Source of the DNA: Spirometra erinaceieuropaei
Lineage: Eukaryota; Platyhelminthes; Cestoda; Diphyllobothriidea; Diphyllobothriidae
Direction: 5' to 3'
DNA: 64,000 nucleotides
Assembly: GCA_902702965.1 (NCBI GenBank)
Contig: CACRXP010000022.1
Location: 831,231 to 895,230, forward strand
Each line of letters begins with the position of its first letter. The first letter of the stretch is position 1. The notes under the pieces are model-generated. The model was not told the origin of the DNA. It saw only the letters and a program-made list of their open reading frames with translations, and did no database searches. Below, piece by piece: positions 1-11,360 of this stretch. The position numbers and the translations under genes are program-made.

Positions 1-239
1 ACGGGTACATTTCGTCCAGATTTGTTAACTTTAGAAATCAATAAATTCCATAGACTGGAAAGTAAACTTTGAACAAAGTACGCGAGATATCAAAAATAGG
101 GCATTTTCCAGATGTTAAAAATAGAGATGTATATTACGGAATGAGCCGTGGGGTAGACGCGCAAGATTCGAGTCAAAATACTCCAAAACATACCACGAAA
201 TTGCAAAAAGTTCTTTGGATATGTGAATAAGGCGAACGC
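1..239. other. no feature recognised
   Basis: I see no supported gene or repeat here. It may hold a more decayed upstream part of the RT remnant that follows, but nothing alignable was seen. Confidence 0.3.
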
Positions 240-800
240 AACTGAGACAGTAAGTTGTGCGATAATTCAGAAAAGGCAAACCTGTTATCCGAATTCTTTA
301 CGTTCGTGTATACCGAGTAGTCGGCTTCTGATGACAGAGTTTACCCCCACTTGTCAAATCAGGCAACACAATTAACATGATTGCGTTCACAACAGACAAA
401 GTAGGGCAAACTTTGAGACAACTACAGGCGACTAAGTCGCCTGGTCCGGATGCAAGAGATGCGAAAGAACAGCCCAAAAGGTTTCAGACCAGTGAGTATC
501 ACAAACATTTGTTGCAAACTGATGGAGGAAAAAATTAAAAAACGGAGTTAAGGGGGTATCATGAAGCAAACAACTTGCTCAGTCTCCGTCAGAATGGATT
601 TACAAGGAGTCGGTCTTGTCATACTAGCCTTCTCATATTCACGGAGAGCTGGACGAAATCATTCAAAATGGGTTTATCAGTAAATGCGGTTTGCACCTAC
701 CTCAGAAAGGCTGTTGCCAGTATTCCATACAGACGATTTTCATTTAACTTACACCAAATCGGCTTGGATGGATATTAACCGAAGTGGCTAGCCGACTGTC
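240..800 (+). pseudogene. CR1-like non-LTR reverse transcriptase remnant
   Basis: This is a decayed reverse-transcriptase fragment of a CR1-like retrotransposon. Translated in shifting frames it gives the linker signature LLSEFFTFVYTE, then ATKSPGPDA (RT block 0), RPVSITNICCKLMEEKIK (the YRPVSL-type block), and from about 575 a run resembling NLLS-QNGF-RSRSC followed by ESWTK. The motif A region reads TYLRKAVASIPYRR, so both aspartates of the usual DFxKAFDxVPH are lost. Several stops and at least two frame changes interrupt it, and the YADD region is not seen. It resembles the plus-strand CR1-like element at 31,650 more than elements A or B. Identification as an RT remnant is fairly secure; the clade name is an inference. 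Confidence 0.65.
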
Positions 801-1348
801 TCACAGAAACGGTATGACTATTTGACGAACTTCTTTATCTTGGGAAAAACGCTGGGACTTACAAGAAATACATGATAAATTTATGCCTAGTGATCAAACA
901 TTAGCTCGATAACAATGATTGATATAACTGTTGCGTACATATGTGCACGTTTTCATCCTTATATCTGTAAATAGGATTTCCCAAGACTCTGTCCATCTCG
1001 CTTAACTATATTGAATTATGACGTTTCATGAGACCGTAATTTCCATGTAGGCGAATTTCTTAATTGCTGCCCGCTGAGTTTCATTTATGGTAATTCTAGG
1101 CGTGTTGATATCCGATCTCACTCTCTTCCGTATTGAAGGTCAATCTGTTAATGCTTTTGGGGTAGCGTAGGTGCAAATTATCATCTATGTGTACCCATCC
1201 GTACTGCTGATTCGCCGGCAATCATCCGCGCAAAGGGGCCCCTTAACGTTGGAAAGCAGGCTGGCGCGGTAGCATAAATGCTTCTGAAGATTAACAGTTT
1301 AGTTTATTCCGGTCCAATGTCTGGTAGCTCTTCACTGGTAGGCGTCTG
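801..1348. other. no feature recognised
   Basis: No reading frame, tRNA-like sequence or repeat that I can support lies here. Confidence 0.3.
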
Positions 1349-2190
1349 TTATATACGTACCACGGAGTGAAGGAGGCGGAGAAGAGTGGGTGCAGGTACC
1401 CAGCATCGCTTCATCCTTAATTCCATTGCAAATTCTTTCGAGACCGTCGCATTGTCCATTATGCAACTCAGCATCCCATCTTGTTGTTCAACCATCTGAT
1501 TAAATTGCTCTGTGTATCCGAATTTCGACCGGATCTCCAAAGCCGATAGGTGGACGATGGTTGTCTTGCAGCCCACACTGCCTAACTGCACTCCACTCCG
1601 AATTAGGTCTGTCAATAAAGCTGAGGGCCGCCACACTTGTAAAGCTTAGATGGAAACGACGCATCGCCAGATGCCTGGCCATTGGACATCTGGTGCGCAG
1701 CTTTGTCTCCTGCAGCGGGACCAAACGATAGAGGCCGGCATCGATCTACTTCTGAGTCTGTTAATGGCTTTATCGGATATTGTGGACAGTCGACTGTGAA
1801 TACCTCCAAAGGCCTCAGCCCAGCGATCAGGGGTCTTCCGATTTCTCAGCTAAGATTTTCTATCGGAAATGAACGGCGGCGTAAACTTCGTAGTCCGAGG
1901 ACCACAAACCGCCTTCACGGACGAGGATCCTCCAACTCTTTGCGGCATGCATACCTTTGTATTGCTCCAACCCAGTGAGTTATACAAACGTTTCGCATCT
2001 TCCCTAGCCGCTGCTGAACCGGACGTCGACACCGGGAGAAAGTCGCTTTCCAGTCCCAGTTCTGTGGTTGACGTAGGTCGTGTGCCGCCCACCAACCTCA
2101 GGTACCAGGTTGGAGGTTTACTTGTTTCTATCTCCAAACGAGTTCTGACGTTAATGAGGCGTGCGAACAAGGACCTCCAGAGCAAAGCAG
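1349..2190 (-). pseudogene. RTE-like retrotransposon ORF remnant, linker and RT (family 1, copy 1)
   Basis: Read on the minus strand this is the endonuclease-RT linker and the start of RT of an RTE-like element. In order: a 111-codon open stretch (2185 to 1850) ending in VKAVCGPRTTKFTPPF, then in another frame DRWAEAFGGIHSRLSTISDK (about 1830-1770), then AAHQMSNGQASG and KLYKCGGPQLY (about 1690-1612), then a jump into FGYTEQFNQMVEQQDGM and VPAPTLLRLL (about 1520-1380). The RT fingers and motif A, which normally separate the last two parts, are missing, so there is an internal deletion besides frameshifts. The same family is present in better order at 52,870-59,250. The family match is by recalled peptide pattern and by comparison with that second copy. 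Confidence 0.6.
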
Positions 2191-5100
2191 TGAGTGACGC
2201 CCCACCGTCTACCCCAATGCGCCTCAGAAGCGGCGTTCGCGTCTGGAGCCTGAATTTGCTCCAGACGAGGACCCAGTTAATCGCTAAAATCTAATTGGCG
2301 GCTAGCTTCCTCTAATAAGACCTGGTGTCCGCTTACATCTAGGACCTCTGTGGTGCTGTTGCTGAGGCCTCGTCTTTCAGATGAAAAGGTGGTGGCACAA
2401 CTAGCTGCAGGCAGCACACACCGCCTTGGCCAGTGGCGCATCACGTCCACTGTCATAGACGCGGTTCAACACGGGCGAACAGACCCCAAACCTTAAGCGA
2501 ATATTCCCATGCTACGTTTAGGAACTCAAGTTGCCAACTTGACTCCCCAAATTTAGCTAACGACTCGTGTTTCGCACTTTCAGGTCCTTCATAAGGCCCA
2601 CGAAATCTTCTGTGGGTTTCTTTGTGGAAGCAGTGAGGCTGTAGCGATCAGAATGACCTCATGCATGACCGAAGGCTTGCACTTGGGGAATTCTTTATTG
2701 ACGAAAGCGGGCGCAGCGGTCACTCACCGTCATCAGTATTCGGCAGCCCGTTCAAACAAAAGCAACGTAACCGGAGCAAAGACTCATCTATTTATTTGTA
2801 TTAACGGGTGGCAGAGAGAACATTGAAAGACCAGAGTCTAGAGCAAAAACGACGAAAGAGACCTTTATGGTTGCCCTCCAAGTTCACAGGGCGCCAAAAT
2901 ATGCAACGTGTTTGCTGGAATAGTACATTTTTTACCAAACTTGTTGGACGCATAGAAACAATTGTCAGCCATTTTTCTGTGGAGGTAGACGATATCACCA
3001 GCCTAAAAAGGAAGTACACAAGCGGAATAAAAACATTAGATCAAGCATTAATCATCGTTCATGGATATAAGTTATGTTGAAGATAGGTAGGTCGTGTGAG
3101 CAACGAAACTATTGCACCTGATCGGTAGGCACGGCGAACCGTCGCCGGAAACAAAACTGCCAACTACGCAGTCAATGGTCTGTAAGAGACCAAAGAGAAG
3201 CGACAAAGCTGGGACGGGGTTAATATCCAATCCTTTTGTTAATTCCCTCATTGCAATGCGTATTAACTGCTCGCATTGGTCTGTGGTCATCCTCCCATAT
3301 AGTACAGCAGCTTGTACTCCTCGGCGACGAACATCGTTTCTAACACACCAGGATGAAAAGCTATATGATGCCGACTCACGAAACGGGGTAAATGAAGGGG
3401 AGCACTAAATGCGCCCACCCATCCCTGCGGTGTCTGTGCCTCCAAAGAAGGGCGCGAAAGATGACACACTGAGCAGAAAACTTGCGAAACCTAGTTCACG
3501 TGCGCTGCACTTGTCCATCAGATGCCTCGCTTCGCTGTCTACCACAACTTCAAGACTAGATCTGTTCCACCCGTCCAACATCCGACTAGGTTTCAGACGC
3601 ATGCAGAAGTTGTTTCCTATCTAACGGCAAAAACAGTCTTGGTGTCCGATACTCGCATAATTTACCTTAAAGCCCTTCGCCAAAACGCCTCAGCTGGCAT
3701 AATATCACGGATAAAATGTAGTGTACGAAAAATATGGATCTGGAAAGTGGTAGTACTGCGGTCGGTGTGGATAAAAAAACAGTTTAGTTGGCCGCTGTGG
3801 CGAATCTCACTCGCACGTCAACTACACGGGGGTACGGACACGGGAAACATTCAACTCAGTCTGCTCCTACTGCAACCTAGTAAGGGCATATTCAAAAAAT
3901 GACAGAGTCCTTAAATTCGCGCCCGGAATGTGCGTGGAATGCTGAAATACATAGCGCTAGCAGAGGATCAAACTGCTGTGGCTCCTTAGTGTGAATTCCA
4001 CAGCACTTCTTATGAACTTGACTACGCAAAATAAAACTCCTTTCGGTCCGGTGGAAAACTAGTGCGTGGTGACGGTTATGATGAGACGGATATTGCTCAA
4101 GTATCCATGCACCCAGAAAATTCTTCAGGAAAGACGGTCCTTGTCGATTGGTGCGAAAATTCCGCAAGGTATTGAGTATGTTGCTAATATTGTGCTATGT
4201 TTTCGTGGGGATAGTGAATATCAAAGTTCGATTGAGAGGCTGGCCTTTAGCTGAAAAGGAATCCTGAATGGTAAAGTGGGAAACAACGACAAACGCCAAT
4301 GCGAACAGCGTAGGAAAAAGGTTACAGCAGAGACCGTGATATGAGGTCCCGGCTACCAACCAGATGTTATAACTGGCACATTCTCTGGTTAAAAAGGAGG
4401 AAAAGCATCATCTAGGTAGTCATGTTAATCTGGAGTGAGAGAACTACGAAAACTTGTGTGTCTATAATGCTCACTAAATTGAGTTGATTTTACATCCGAC
4501 GACTAAATCGTGCATTTGGAAGTTTGAAATCACAGAAAGTACAAAAATTCCTAAAACAAGAGTACCTTAAGATGCAGTTCCACTGGCGATTCCGAAATGT
4601 AGTCCTCTAGCATTTCGGCTCGCGGACGCTTGGTCAAGTACTTAGCAACTTCAAGTTTGTCGCGAAGAACGCTGACACACTCAGAAGGTAGGACTACACT
4701 CTCGCCGCTCCATCTCTCACATTCTAAGAATGTGTCATCCGTCAACTCAGTAGCGCCGCTGAGCACGTCATCATCAAAATTGATCCATCGAAGAACTTCG
4801 CCCTGCTACAAAAACAAAAGGTCATGCCATTTACGTCAAAACGTGGAACAATGATCGCACACCACGCGAGCAGGAACAGTTACCTCAACAGGTAGCCTTG
4901 TTTCAGTATCCGGCTTTTCCACAATGACCCAGGCTTGCTGTGGCGGAAGAAGAGAAGATGAAAAAGATCATATAAAGGTCCACAGTAACGTAGTATAGGT
5001 CACATCAGCATGTCCTAAAAGATAAAGGACCAGTCTATAGGACAAAAATTCCAATCATGGACGCATTTTGGAGAGATGCATCCGCGTCGACACCGATTTA

Positions 5101-6540
5101 TAAAAAGGTAAGTAGGAATCACGAGACTACCTACTACAGACACCTGCCTAGTACACTCCAAGGAAAAAAACGTGCCTTGAACGGTGGATGGTGTTTGTGT
5201 TGAAGACGATCACCGTTCCTGTATGAAAATAGGGTCCACGAAAACCAATTTCACTTCTTAAACAATGAAATACCATTTAATGCTGCTAGGAAGTAAAGAC
5301 TCGCATCAGCGTGCATTACTACAGATCATAATCAAGTAGTAGGATGAGAAGGTTCATCCTCACTAAGGCGGGAGTTACCTGCAATAAGGCTCCCATTCCC
5401 CAGGGCCTAGCGAATCTTCTAGTTGGTGACCCAGTCAAGACAGTTAAAGCAGGGAAATGGCTCAAATGTACAGCAGCCTTATTTTTAGTAGAACATGCGG
5501 CACAGGATCGGTCCTCCCACTTGCCTCCCTCACCATGAAATACGGGGTGAAGGCGATTGGAGATGATGCCAGGCACTGTGACTTACTAGAAAGTCCGCCC
5601 ATCCCCTTCAACGTACCACATGCGTGCACAACATGCCGGACTTAACGGCGCTGCCCATTTCGCGAGCTCATGAATCCACGCTCAAGGAAGTTTAACAGTC
5701 ATTGGCGATAAGAGATAACATTGTCCTGAGGGGGCGGTGACGACCCAATGTGGCTCCATTTGCATAGACCTGACTTGCAGGTTGTGAGATATGCAAAATA
5801 ACAGACTGAAATCCACAGGGTCGCTGGTGAGTGAGCCAATGTGACAACTATTAGGATATTGGTAAATAATTGTCCATTGAACCCCGACTAGTGAACACAT
5901 GTGACGAAAGACAGGGTTTACCAATAATCAATAGGCCGTGCAGTGACACTACGGTACTAATAGTCACCTTGATAACACCAACCAGGCCAGGTACTTCCCG
6001 CGATCGGTTAGGGGTTGGTGGAGGATCACATGGCGTCCCCGCGACGAGCACAGGACGGTGCTTCGGAGGAGTAGCAGGGAGTTTCGACGCGTTGGGTAAC
6101 TACATGCAAAAGACGAAAGGGAGGTTAGAGGGCTACTACCCCCGGTGATTGGAAGAATAAAAAAGTGGCCTGTGGATAGAACAGATTTCCTCCCACTTAC
6201 CTAAGTACCTCTGGCAACGTTCTGTGGTCGTAACGGTGAAAAAATGATATGTTTATTTCATTACAGCTAGTTCACTCATCGCAAGCAACGAAGACCACAA
6301 CTTCCCCGAGATCGCGATGATGACTCGCGCAGGAGCTCGACACGTAGTAGCGGCACCGCATTTAACTCTCATCAAGCTTTCACCTTTTTTTAATGGTAAA
6401 ACATGAAAGAAACGAATGGAAGTGCGCGTGAACGAAACGATAGAACCGATGTCCGCATGCGGCACGCAGAATGTGGTTACGGGAGTACATGGGAATGGGT
6501 ACCGTCCGTAATACGGGTATCCTTGCGCTAAGCTTCAGGG
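2191..6540. other. no gene recognised
   Basis: About 4.3 kb with only short open frames (largest about 126 codons at 3522-3902), none with a domain, codon pattern or neighbour that supports coding. The stretch 2191-2480 may be more decayed upstream sequence of the RTE-like remnant beside it. The segment 5340-5650 has the even composition of an old repeat, but I find no second copy in this window. Confidence 0.3.
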
Positions 6541-6607
6541 GATTAAGATTAGAGTTAAGGTTAGTATTAGTATCAGAGTTAGGGTTTGGTCAAAGTAAGG
6601 GTTAGGA
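6541..6607 (+). repeat. degenerate TTAGGG-like interstitial telomeric repeat
   Basis: The stretch reads as imperfect 5-8 bp units around GTTAGG, for example GAGTTAAGGTTAG, AGAGTTAGGGTTT and AAGTAAGGGTTAGG. TTAGGG is the telomere repeat of flatworms and most animals. Only about ten degenerate units remain and the neighbours are not subtelomeric repeats that I recognise, so this is either an old interstitial telomeric tract or a chance-grown simple repeat. Sequences flanking it on both sides contain a similar GGRAATGGGYACC block, suggesting the tract sits inside a duplicated or repeat-derived segment. Confidence 0.5.
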
Positions 6608-8840
6608 TACGGAAATGGGCACCCTTCCTTGACTAAATCCGCCAGTTGGCATTCTTCCGAGCCACGATTATTAGCTCAGTGCGTCGTTTAGCTGTAAAAA
6701 GAATTCGACAGTTCATAGTGAGGAAATTATGAGACGAATTGGCATAGACGTATGTATGCTGCCCATACTGAAAGTTAGACAACACGCCACACGCGCGTGG
6801 CAAGCAAAGGTCCAGGGTCACGAGCGTGAGGTCAGAACACATACACGCCACGGTTGCGCACAGTTCCAGGGATGGCAGTGGTCCTCCTTGCTTGCGACGG
6901 CCGAAGCATCAGCTTGTGGCAGGTATCATGTGGCGGTACCCACGTTACGCCGATGCAGTTATTCCAGGTTCGTTGATAAATCTGAGAGACAAATGGATGT
7001 TTGCTGATTTACGCTCTCAGCAAACGCATCGCTGGACATGGAGAATACTTGTACATCAAAGTTAACTTGGCACCCAGACCTCCTCAGCGACTCTACGAAG
7101 CTATGCTCTCCACAGTGAACACACTCGACTGACGGGCTAAATTGAATTATGGTGCTCCATGTGTGTAAGTCGACATCCCGTAAATTACAATTATCCCACC
7201 ACTCCTAATGCAAGTCGGGTCATTCTCCCACTCTATTATACATGAGCCATAATGGAATTCGGCAATCCTCGAGAGTGTCGCAAAAGCCCTAATAAACAAC
7301 AGACTGCCTATACCTTGTGACGAAGAGGCCAAACAATGCCATCAAAAGCGCCGATTCCCTTCATCCATGCAATGACCGTGACCGCAGGAGGCCATAAAAG
7401 CGGTCAAAACAGAACAAACAGCCAAAATGCGCTCCCATCCCCTTCTCCGAGTAACAAGGGTTTGTTTTCTCGATCCGAATATCAGGAAAGCTAGTTACTT
7501 GTAGACGATTCTATGGGTAACCCAATGGATAGGAGGAGAGCCCTGGTCACTTGCAAACTGGATCGATACATTGTGGACATTGCGGCTTTTGGCGAGGCCT
7601 GGTTTTTCAGAACGAAGTAAATACGGGATATGGTCTCTTCTACTAAACGTCCAGAGGAAAAGTAGTGATAGGCTGGAATCACTTTCGGCCTCAGGACCTA
7701 CATCGAGAGACAAATGTCTTCCATCTCACAGAGACGCAACGAACCCATCATGACAATAAGGGCTCTATTCCATGGGGAGAAACGTGACGTAATCGTCGGT
7801 ACTGGCGCCCCAAATAAAAAACTATGGCGAGGTGAGAAACGAGTTCTACGACGATGTGTGCATCCTATTCGCGCTAACGTCGAAGGAATTACGGCTCTCG
7901 GTGACATGCCGAGGGACAATGACGATGTTAATAGCAGTATCTTGCCATTAACAGGTACGTCCAACTACACCACTGTCACGCGCAGAGATAGCCCCCTGTC
8001 AAATAACGATGAGACCACTCACGTTATGAATGAGATCGAGGACAACGCCAGTCCGAAAAATCACTGCTGCCTGCTTTACTGTTCCAGACTGACGTGAGGT
8101 CAACTTAATGGTCTTGTCCAGAAAATAGGGAATGAAATTTCCGTCAAAATACCCAAGTTCTATGGGTAGGGCGCGAACTTCGTACAGAATGTATCCATCC
8201 CGCGAACAGGCAGGTGTACAAAACTACAGGTCGACATTAGGGGGAAAAATTTGCAGACTAAAGAAATTCAATCTCCGCTAAAATACAAGTCCGTAAAGTG
8301 GCAATGTGGCATACTGCGCAATTCGGTTTTTATGACTGTGGACTCAACCAAAGAAAGATTTCTGACGAAAGATAATGCATGCACATGTACGTTCGTACAG
8401 CCAGCAATGGCATTGGAGTGAAGTGCAACTTGTACAAAAAATCGATATGGCAAGCAGCCACCAAGAGTGCCCAAAAGTTGGTCTAGTTAACACAGACTCT
8501 GGTCTGGAGAAATTATTCTTCTTCCCAGGTCCAAATACCTCGCAATTCCTTTGAGTGGGCACTTGGATGGCGTACGTGGAAAAGCATTCTAAGAGTGTAA
8601 AATGGAGTTGTAGAGCACGATGTAGGAATGGAAACTGATTAAATTGAAAATCTTAGTCACGGTAAACTCCAAACTAACCTTCTGGCCTAATCGATCGTAG
8701 GAGCAGTAATTAAGTAATTTGGGCACAGGGAATGTCTCGACACCGCAGATGCCAAGTCAGTCGCAGGTGACGCCATCCACCCCTGCTCGATGAGGTTAGC
8801 GCAGTGGTGGACCGCGTGACGTGCAACGTATCCATCTCAC
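6608..8840. other. no gene recognised
   Basis: Short frames only (127 codons at 7714-8097 is the longest), without recognisable motifs. A tRNA A-box-like string (TTAGCGCAGTGG) lies near 8797 but has no B box after it. Confidence 0.3.
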
Positions 8841-9798
8841 TTACAGTAGGTGAGCTAACTCATGGAATTTCAATCGAAATTCTGAAAAGCGTTTTCGTTT
8901 TGAGAAGATTAAGTAAGTAGGGTTGCAAAACTAATCAGTCCGCAATATAAGTCTATAATAATTCAGTTACGTCAGGATGCTGACTTTCGAAAGAACTTCC
9001 TTCCGGCTGTATGCAAAAACTATACTCTGTAAAAAATGACTGCTTCAGTAGTATGAATTTTTCTCTTAAAGGTCCAATTATATTTTATGGAAAGCATGTA
9101 TAAAAATATTCATTTTCCGCTCATTCGGTAGTAAATTACGTCTTCTTCCAATTTCATACTCGAAGGAAGGGTATTATTCAGTTTTCAAAGAGTTTTCCAA
9201 TTCCGAATATTTTTGGACCCGCTCTGCCGTCACGCTTGCATTCACGGTTTCCAAAATACAAGCCATGTATTTTCCGCGTACGGAGAACCACATATTTATC
9301 TACGGTACTGAGGGGAGACCATATAGGGTTCATATAATTTAGCAGTGGATTTGATCCATATGGTTAACTTTACAAGCCATACTGGTAAATGCAGTGACAG
9401 GGCGTTTTATGAACGGCCATTTCACGGTATTAAAAGTTTAGAACCGAATTGTGTCCCACCTTCGAGCATAAAATTGAAAGAATATGTAATTTTCTACCGA
9501 ATGAGCAAAAGAATGAATAGCTTTATGCATGTTTTCCATGAACTATAATTGGACTTTTAGGGGCATCGAAAATTGAAGAGGAAAATTCATGCTACATAAG
9601 TAATCATTTTTTACAGAGTATAGTTTTTGCATACAGCCGGAAGGAAGTTCTTTCGAAAACCCGCATCCTGACGCAACTGAATTATTATAGAATTATACTT
9701 CGGACTGATTGGTTTTACAACCCTACTTAATCTTCTCAAAACGGAAAGGCATTTCGGAATTTCGATCGAAATTTCATGAGTTAACCCAACTACTGTAA
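8841..9798. repeat. long imperfect inverted repeat (fold-back element)
   Basis: The left arm starts at TTACAGTAGGTGAGCTAACT (8841) and the right arm ends with its inverse (TTACTG-type end near 9798). Matching blocks in inverted order include TTTTGAGAAGATTAAGTA, AATAATTCAGTT, GTCAGGATGC, then a 40-base block around 8985-9035 and 9607-9660 that is nearly perfect, and CTCATTCGGTAG. The arms can be followed for about 400 bp each and meet near 9,300 with a short divergent centre. No coding capacity is seen. It may be a fold-back or MITE-like DNA element, or two copies of one repeat inserted head to head. No clear target-site duplication was found at the ends. Confidence 0.75.
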
Positions 9799-10149
9799 CT
9801 CTCCCTAAACTTAACATGTTACAATGACGAGAGACGGTCAAGACGACCGGTAGTGGGCGTGGACGCGGTAACTTACAAAGCCAAGCAACTCTTCTATCTG
9901 GTCTTCAATTCCACACCCTACAGCACACTGCACATGTCGCGGATCGTTGGACAGAATGCTAAATGAATTCGCATAGTACCGTAGATAATGCCACACAACC
10001 GTCCGCGCAGTAGATGCGATGGACCGAAACGTCGGTCGGTTAGGCTCACGACACGCGTTCAACACGCGTCGAACAAAGTCCGCGCGAACCGACAATTACT
10101 GTCCTACACATGGTGGAAGTGTGTTGGCACACCGAGGCGTAGACATTCA
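9799..10149. other. no feature recognised
   Basis: Nothing supportable is seen between the fold-back repeat and the dispersed repeat that follows. Confidence 0.3.
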
Positions 10150-10760
10150 CGCTGCGTTAGCCACAGCGGCCAATCCCAGTACCACCTGGTCGACAGACTC
10201 GGACAGTTGACTGGCGCATGGGAGACGGAAGACTCAGGTCGACACTAAGGAATCCGTTCCCACGGCACAGTGCAATTCTCATCAACATAGGCCTAAATCT
10301 ATCACAACGCACTAAGGTTGCCACATTATGAGATAACTAGGTCTTTCTTAGGGCTGAGCGCCAGACTGCAATGGCTCCTCGTTAACATGGTCCCTTATGC
10401 CACTCTCACTGACGTAAGGTTCGTTCGTCCCCACAAAAAGACTGATTCATGCTGCGGCGGCTAAATTGCGTGTGGCATACGCAGATGGGCAGTCAAGCTT
10501 TGTCGGTCACTGCGTTCGAGACCACCTCCGGTCGTTTCGGCAGTGTCTTGCTATCTGAGGCAGCTGAGTGAGGGATGAGTGAGTGAGACAAATGTTGCGC
10601 AAGCTTGTCTAACTATAAACTAACTCGCGCACAAGTAATCCTCCTGCGCCCACTGTAGGGCGGAGGGTAAACGTCGTCATCTGCGATGGTCGAACTATTG
10701 TATTGCAGATGTGCAGATCGGACAGGACTACTAAGGACAAGTATACATAAAAACCACTGT
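10150..10760 (+). repeat. dispersed repeat family, copy 1
   Basis: This segment aligns by eye with 17,560-18,320 and in part with 20,365-20,560 and 60,370-60,715. Shared blocks are CCAATCCCAGTACC, GTCGACNCTRRGGAAT, GAGATAACT followed by GACTGAG and CAGGCTGCAATGG in related spelling, and farther on a GCGCAAG-GTCTA block followed by AACTAA and CCCAC. Copies are heavily diverged and have no coding capacity, so this is an old non-coding repeat, possibly the UTR of a retroelement. Its ends are not defined. Confidence 0.55.
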
Positions 10761-11180
10761 AAAGATCAACTATCGCAGTTTTGCCCACGCCTTCAGAGTT
10801 GTTGAGACCTCTGGTTTATGATCCCGGAAATAACTATTTCAGATAGGAATACGATAAACCGGAGGAAACTTGAAGCTGTGATTGAAATTAAAGTAATAAG
10901 CACATAAACTTCCTATTTGCACACAATGTACAGCATAATTAGGGGTCGACTCACGGGGGGTTCGTTCATGAAAACTTATTTGCCTGCGTGCAGCCCGTAC
11001 AGCGGATACCCATAGGAAACAGAGGCGGACCAGTTTCATTCTCTCTCCAAAAAGGTATTTGCGACTATGGTACTGGTCTTTACTCGGTATCGATTATGTT
11101 CAAGCACCCAATAACTGAAGACTTGCGATCAGGTATATACAAGGGTAGTGGGTGAGAGTCCCCTCTATCATTGCATACAG
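10761..11180. other. no feature recognised
   Basis: Nothing supportable is seen here. Confidence 0.3.
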
Positions 11181-11360
11181 GACGAGCCCGTGGCTCAGTG
11201 GATAGGGATGTTGGACTTCTAACCAACAGGTCGTGAAATCGAACCTCTGGTGTTGCGCACTTCGGAGTTGGGTATGACTAGCTGAAGACGACTAATAAGC
11301 CAGAAATGGCCATTCCAGTCTCCCTTGTTTTTACCAGTAAAGTCATCCTGCTTATATTAC
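11181..11360 (+). mobile_element. tRNA-derived SINE
   Basis: The head (about 11185-11256) looks like an Arg(TCT)-type tRNA: A box TGGCTCAGTGGATA at 11191, an anticodon region with GGACTTCTAA (TCT at 11218-11220) and a degenerate B box AAATCGAACC near 11236. The anticodon arm lacks one base for a canonical 5-bp stem and 7-nt loop, and the acceptor ends do not pair, so it is not a working tRNA. A unique body follows (GTATGACTAGCTGAAGAC, CAGAAATGGCCATTCCAG), the arrangement of a tRNA-derived SINE. I recall a very similar head and body from diphyllobothriid tapeworm sequences. The 3' end is uncertain. Confidence 0.7.

Noticed and set aside
11185..11256. Functional tRNA-Arg(TCT) gene
   Set aside because: The anticodon arm is one base short, acceptor ends do not pair and the B box is degenerate; a SINE-type body follows.
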